Assembly (NCBI GenBank): GCA_963930655.1
Contig: OZ005610.1
Span: 1,245,001-1,309,000 of the forward strand
Reading direction: 5' to 3'
Length of the DNA: 64,000 bases
Source of the DNA: Myrica gale
Taxonomy: Eukaryota > Streptophyta > Magnoliopsida > Fagales > Myricaceae
The position numbers were made by a program, and so were the translations under genes. Below, in pieces: positions 58,805 through 64,000 of the stretch. The first letter of the stretch is position 1, and the number at the start of each line of letters is the position of its first letter. The notes below the pieces were generated by a model that was not told the DNA's origin, ran no database searches, and saw nothing but the letters and a program-made list of their open reading frames with translations.

Positions 58805-60420
58805 TTTCGTCTCTTCCCACATAGCTACAGATGACTTTTCTTTGTTAATTTCCATGTTCGTTTTCTAGTGTTTACCCTTCTTTTGTTTCTTTTTTCAAAT
58901 TGTACGATCTTATTCCTGCTATTTTGTTGCATGAGAATGGTGGGGAGAGACGGGGAGGCTGTGTAGAACTGAGATGTGATATCCGGGGGATTGGATGCCG
59001 TCATTGCTGTGGATATGTAAATAAGTGATATGCCTGTTTGCTTTCTGTAATATCAACATGGTTGCATTCATCCGCTCCTTGTTTTGATTTAGAACAAGAC
59101 TTAACTTCACTGAATGTTTTAGAGTTAATGTCGTTTTCTTTTAAGTTTGCACAACACGGTTGGCCATAGAAGAACAACCCTTCGTTAATTTGCCCGAGTC
59201 CAATTGTCTTGCAAGCTTCTCGCTATCGAAGTTCACGGCCTCTGTTTTTGCAAGTTCTTGGGGAAGGAATTCCCCGGATCACATTGTGTCCACCGAGTAA
59301 CATATCTGCAACTTAGGAAAAAAAAAAGAGTAACGTATCTGCAAACCCTTTGGAAATGGTTCGACCCTACCACTTTAGTTGATCAAATGTCCAAATTTCG
59401 GTTTAGTAAAGCTAGGATCCATCGTCCCTTCAGTTGACAACAGAGTAAGAATGTCAATGGGTAGTTTTGGGAACAAACCAATCAGAGAACTATACTCTTC
59501 GGTGCGATGCTCCTGATTTTCTCTGTGGCATGGATGTAAAAACTGTGTCTTGAACTGCAGCAGAGATAACGAAAGGCTTTCGGGTGAGCCTCTTGTTAAA
59601 CGTGGTGTGTCTGATCAATTTTGGACCAAGTTTGGATAGGATCATAGGATGTTAAATACACACTGGTTTTTTTTTAATTATAGGTATCTATGACAAATCC
59701 AGGCCAACAAATAGCTATTTTCTACTTTGGAAAATCAACGAAGAACAACTAGGGAATATAGTTCCTTTAAAAGAAAATGGGACAATCCATATGACATGAA
59801 TTGCAGTTACATTGGAAAATCAACAAATAGCTGAGGGGTTGTTCGTTTATGCAGTATTCTCATAATTTTTTTGTATTCTCACAACACAAAAATCCTACAA
59901 CCAAACATCATTTCTAACCTCACATAAAAATAACTACAACACGCATACCAATAAAGTTGGCATCACCTAAAAATTTTCAAAATACAAAAAATTCTCACAA
60001 CACACCTAACCGAATACACTCTAAATCATGTTTTACTAATACCAAGAGTAACGAGAACCAGAAAAAAAAAAGGAATTTTATGTCCGACCGCAGCTGATTG
60101 AATATAAAAAGCAATTTTTTTTTCCTACATAAGAAATTCCCCACTGGGGTTGAATGAAGCATCTGCAACCCTGAGGTGCTTTTATGTTTGAGGGTGAAAA
60201 TTTTGGGTATTGGGGTTTGAGAAATATTATAAAGTAAAGAAATGTTATGGGAGTTGATGAAAAAGTGAAGAGAGAAGATTTTTAATAAATATTATAATAA
60301 TAAAAAAATTATGTGGTGAATTTTTCAGTAGTGAATTTTCAAACATGCCCTTTATTCCTTCGCCCGTTGTCTACTATTAATGACATTCATTGTGAAGCCT
60401 GAGATTCTGGCTGTGGTGCA
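58805..60420. other. 3' flank of the ANTH gene and MITE-like repeats
   Basis: Contains the ANTH gene's 3' untranslated region, then AT-rich repeats. 59838-60020 has similar inverted ends around TATTCTCA/AATTCTCACAACAC. 60190-60350 has ends TATGTTTGAGGGTGAAAATT and inverted GCATGTTTGAAAATT. No gene is seen. 60421-60428 (CCCAAAAG) is the left target duplication of the hAT element. Confidence 0.5.
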
Positions 60421-60428
60421 CCCAAAAG

Positions 60429-62079
60429 CAGTGGCGGAAGGAGGGGGTGCGATGGGTATCTACACAAGTGCTCTCTGAATCGTGCAATAAGGTCACCCAT
60501 AACACGGCTCTCCCACTTGAGTTACCTTAGCCCAATGATCTTCCAAACAAAAAGAGTGATTGAGTCCGACTCAAGCGAGTGAGTGAAAGGTGTGGCAAGA
60601 GAGCGAGTTCGACTCGCGAACCATCGGCAAGTGAAGGACCGATCCTTTTGCGCCAGTACTGTTGCGAGACTGGTACTTGGCGGCTCACGAGCAACATATA
60701 GACTAAGGTTGCCCATCACTCCCTCGCTCTTTTTTGAAGGCCCTTTCTATTCTCTTTCGTCTATGGTTCCTCCACAAGAACACTGAACGCCTAGCTTCGC
60801 AGAGCAGCTCTCTCCCCAGCCCACAGCATAGTGTGGAATCTGGATCGTTTCATCGAGCACCATTTCTTTTAGATAGAAAGGTGCAAAAATGGTTGAAAAG
60901 TCTACTCTCTTTCAAACAGTAGACTTTTCAAAACACCCCCAAAAAAAATTTTACATTTAGGTTTTTTTGTTTTCTTTTTCTTTTTCTTTATAAATTAGCT
61001 AGGTCCGATACCCATTAAATCCAGGCCAAATAGACTTAATGGGTATCGGATCTAAAATATTTTTTTTCTATACATTGATTTTGCTCCTAGTGCTACATAA
61101 TAATTAAGGCAAATATACAGTTATTATAATTTTTTGTTTTGCATTGATTACAAATTCTTCAACCGAGGGGTAACTTCATGTCATCTTGCTAAATTTATGC
61201 TAGTAAAAAATTATTTACTATTTGCTCCTAATTTTTCATAATCAAGATCACTTCATTTTTTTCTCCCTATGTTGATTTGTTTCTTCATTTTTATTAGAGA
61301 TCTCGAAAAATGCTGTGTTTGTTTAGGATTCTTGTATAGGTCAAATCAAAGTTCTGATCACTTTTGGGATATGTTTATCTAAGGAGCTCTTTTACTAAAT
61401 CTTGCTTATATTGTAAATTTTATTTTTATTATTCAGAGCATGGTTTGTCATCAATTGTTGCTTTGTGTGTGTAAGTTGATTTGAAGAATGTGAATATCTT
61501 TCAATTTCAAATCCATAGAACCTAGAGAAAATAAATTACAAATGCATCCCAAGTAACCTTTTGTCAAAAGAAAAAAGAGGAAAAAAAAGACAGATTCCAG
61601 TTGTGGTAGTAACAAAAAATGTAAGAAAGACAACCCCTAATGGCATCAAGACCTCAACCATCAAAATTATCTGTAATTTGTTCTAAAATTTTAGAATTAA
61701 GTAGAGAATTAACTTAAATTTGATCATCAAAAGTGATTTGTGTAATAGGATGAGAGATAACTGAATGAATGGTTGCATGTTAGTGTACATTGAGTAAGAA
61801 GTTTTTAAAACTATTGAGAACGAAATAATTTTGCAACATTTTCAGAAGATGCAAACTCGTATGATCCAATTGTCACCTCTCAGTCGCAGTATATATTACG
61901 GTACATGTATTCCAATATTTTTAATGTTTTTAGTCTTTAATTTTCGACATTATAACTCTAAGACAATGACGTAGAAAAAAAACTCTAAGACAATGTTTTG
62001 CATTACGAAAATTTTTTTTTTTTGTCATTTCACCTTTAAAGTTCGACACCCATGAATTTTAATCCTGGTTCCGCCACTG
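60429..62079. mobile_element. Non-autonomous hAT-type element, 1.65 kb
   Basis: Ends are CAGTGGCGGAA at the left and its inverse TTCCGCCACTG at the right. A perfect 8-bp target duplication CCCAAAAG flanks it (60421-60428 and 62080-62087), the hallmark of hAT transposons. No transposase reading frame is seen inside. The interior contains a hairpin (61004-61050) and a GC-richer stretch (60440-60860) without recognisable coding content, possibly captured or nested DNA. Confidence 0.88.
61004..61050. repeat. Perfect 15-bp inverted repeat (hairpin)
   Basis: TCCGATACCCATTAA at 61004-61018 and its exact complement TTAATGGGTATCGGA at 61036-61050 enclose a 17-nt spacer. With one mismatch the pairing extends three more bases on each side. 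Confidence 0.9.
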
Positions 62080-62366
62080 CCCAAAAGTCCAATCATTATG
62101 AAACGGTGGTCCAAGTTTGATATTTGAGAGGGAGGTTTGAAAAGTTTTTTAAAAGCCATGAACTCTTACGTTCGGTTATTTTTTATTTTTATATTTAAGT
62201 TCTAAATATTATAAAATAATATTTTATTAATTTTTTTAATAATTTCTGCACGTATAATTATACAATTTTAACATAATTTAAGTATTCACAATTTTATCGC
62301 AATTTTATCAATTTCATCCCATCCAACATTCCTCGGTAGAATCAGATCTGGGGTCTGGGTGGGACA

Positions 62367-62612
62367 ATGATGAGAAATTTAGAAGCGTGCATCCAGATTT
62401 TTAAGCAGAAAAAGAAAATATTTGTTATCGTCGCTTTAGTCATGATTGTATTTCATTTTTGGATTATCCACCAGTTTAATTTGCTTCTTTACTCTCCTAC
62501 TGTCGGTGCTGTGGATGTCACCAATTACTCCATCGCAGTAGAGAATGGGCAATGCTGTGAGTGCATCCGAGGCACCACTAGGGAAACCAACAGAACCCTG
62601 TATCAGAGTTGA
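62367..62612 (+). CDS. Hypothetical short membrane protein or first exon of an unknown gene
   Basis: An ATG-initiated frame of 81 codons. It has a basic start (MMRNLEACIQIFKQKKK), a clear hydrophobic helix (IFVIVALVMIVFHFWII, residues about 18-34) and a polar, Cys-containing tail: a type II membrane anchor pattern. A strong donor GTGAGT lies inside it (near 62553), so it could be the first exon of a gene running past 62.6 kb. I found no partner exon and do not recognise a family. It may be a chance ORF. Confidence 0.25.
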   Translation: MMRNLEACIQIFKQKKKIFVIVALVMIVFHFWIIHQFNLLLYSPTVGAVDVTNYSIAVENGQCCECIRGTTRETNRTLYQS

Positions 62613-64000
62613 CAGTGACCCTCTATTCTAAGGCATGAAATGCGGGAGAAAAGCATTTTATTGTCTTGATCTGGGTTCTGTTTGGGGGACTGAGATCACC
62701 TGCAATTAGGTGGGACTCACATTCTCTCTCCTAATTCTCCTCGTCTATACTTAAGTATTGTAGAGGAGCCTATCCCTGTTTGGGTGATCTCTTTTGAAGT
62801 GGGGGATCCCACAAGATTATCCATCCAAAGGCCCTTTGCCTCTGTGGTACAGAGTCCACGAGATTCCACACGACACATTAAAGTCTTTTTCTTTGGCAGC
62901 GCAGCCATGACCCACCACTCCTACATTATTGTCCTCCCTCCCTCACTCACTTCCATGCAATTATTTTCTCTTGGTTTTGGTCGAGGAATTCCGAGTCTTT
63001 TCCTTTTGGAATGGCATCTCAAGGTGCCTTCGTGGGTGGACCTTCTACGATAGTCGTTACTTCTGTGACTTTTGATTAACTTTGATCATAATTTTATTTG
63101 GCGATACAAACAAAACTATCGTCTATCATCACACTCTGAGCGTGACAAATATTTTTTTTTTAGTTTATTACATTTTGCACTCATGTGATTTGGGGTCATG
63201 ACACTTTACACCATATTTTTTTAATTTTTAGACATTTATTTACGTGCTTCGTTCGATTTGCACCCACCGTCTATTTATCCATTATTTCGATCGAAAAAAT
63301 TAATCATGTATTCTGCACGTTGCCCATTTTGTCTGAATATTCAAAAAATGATTAATTACACTTTGCACCTACATAGTTTGGGGTGTTCGACACTTTACAC
63401 TCGTTCTTTTATTTTTAAGACATTTTGCACCACGTAGTCTGCACGTGGTTGACTTTCCATTCAAAGTAATGAAGAAACTTGTGGAAGGTGCAAAATGTTG
63501 AGATTTCCAAACCACGTAAATAAAAATATCTCAAAATTAAAAGAACGGAAATATCAATAGTTCACCTAAAATTGTTGTCAAATAAAAATCAATAGAGAAA
63601 GGTCAACTGCATCCATGTAGGCAGCTCACCCGTCCCACCACTTCACGTGCTATCACTAACAAATACAGCAATTTTCCCTTTTTTCCTGTCATAATTTCTT
63701 AATGGTACGGTGGAGCTTGTGGACCCAAACCAATGCCGGCCCAAAACTAATAAAAGCCCATTCGGACCTCCCCAAGTATGGATGCGGGCACGAGTTACCC
63801 TATTCGGGCTCACTCACATGAGAGTTCTAAAGGAAGCTCCAGTGAAAGCATGAGGGCATGGGCCACATTAGCTTGATGCTTATTTTGCTGGGTCTTTTTT
63901 GTACTTGGGCCTCTAGATTGACCTTTATAGAAATCCACTATAGATGGGTAATTTTTAAAACACCCATTAATATATTGATGGTTTCTTTGAATATAGTCAA
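62613..64000. other. Repeat-rich end of the window
   Basis: No supported gene. Diverged repeated blocks lie at about 63160-63440 (separate entry). Short ORFs show no family resemblance. Confidence 0.5.
63160..63440. repeat. Diverged direct repeat with TTTGCAC / ACACTTTACAC words
   Basis: Two blocks about 190 bp apart share TTACATTTTGCACTCATGTG versus TTACACTTTGCACCTACATA, then TTTGGGGT, then GACACTTTACAC and TTTTTAGACATTT or TTTTAAGACATTT. They look like decayed tandem copies of an unknown repeat. Confidence 0.6.

Overview
The window is nuclear DNA of a flowering plant, most likely a woody or other non-Brassica eudicot. The evidence is GT-AG introns interrupting nearly every gene, plastid-targeted nuclear genes, an Aux/IAA gene, a plant Ty1/copia retrotransposon primed by initiator tRNA-Met, a plant-type U6 snRNA promoter, and AT-rich intergenic DNA full of short inverted-repeat elements. 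I cannot name the species.

Layout. 0-7 kb: 3' part of a PX-domain/coiled-coil gene (EREL1 type, +), facing an adenine phosphoribosyltransferase gene (APT5 type, -). 7-11.7 kb: gene-free. 11.7-16.1 kb: plastid coiled-coil protein gene (MRC/PII1 type, +); its only intron holds a 1.36-kb terminal-inverted-repeat transposon carrying a piece of EF-1alpha. 17.5-32.3 kb: four consecutive minus-strand genes: KOC1-type kinase, chloroplast ATP synthase b' subunit, an SNRNP25-like ubiquitin-fold protein, and a UGNT1-type Golgi nucleotide-sugar transporter. 35.4-40.2 kb: a very young but broken copia element, 0.8 kb upstream of an IAA29-type Aux/IAA gene (41.0-42.7 kb, +). 43-46 kb: a small inverted-repeat element, a U6 snRNA gene, and a 216-bp tandem duplication. 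47.2-54.1 kb: a 19-exon LRR/malectin receptor gene that ends inside its membrane helix and has no kinase. Then a tRNA-Arg(CCG) gene (-). 56.9-58.8 kb: an ANTH-domain clathrin-assembly gene (CAP1/PICALM4 type, +). 60.4-62.1 kb: a hAT-type element with an 8-bp target duplication. The remainder is repeat-rich.

Context. From memory, EREL1 (AT4G32160), MRC/PII1 (AT4G32190), KOC1 (AT4G32250), ATPG (AT4G32260), the ubiquitin-fold gene (AT4G32270), UGNT1 (AT4G32272), IAA29 (AT4G32280) and CAP1 (AT4G32285) lie in this same order on Arabidopsis chromosome 4. The window is therefore an old conserved block; the APT gene, the truncated receptor, the small RNA genes and the transposons are the apparent differences. 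The genes do not form one pathway. Three act in or on chloroplasts and three in endomembrane trafficking or Golgi transport.

Exon boundaries were worked out by hand from reading frame, GT/AG sites and remembered family sequence; no alignment was run.
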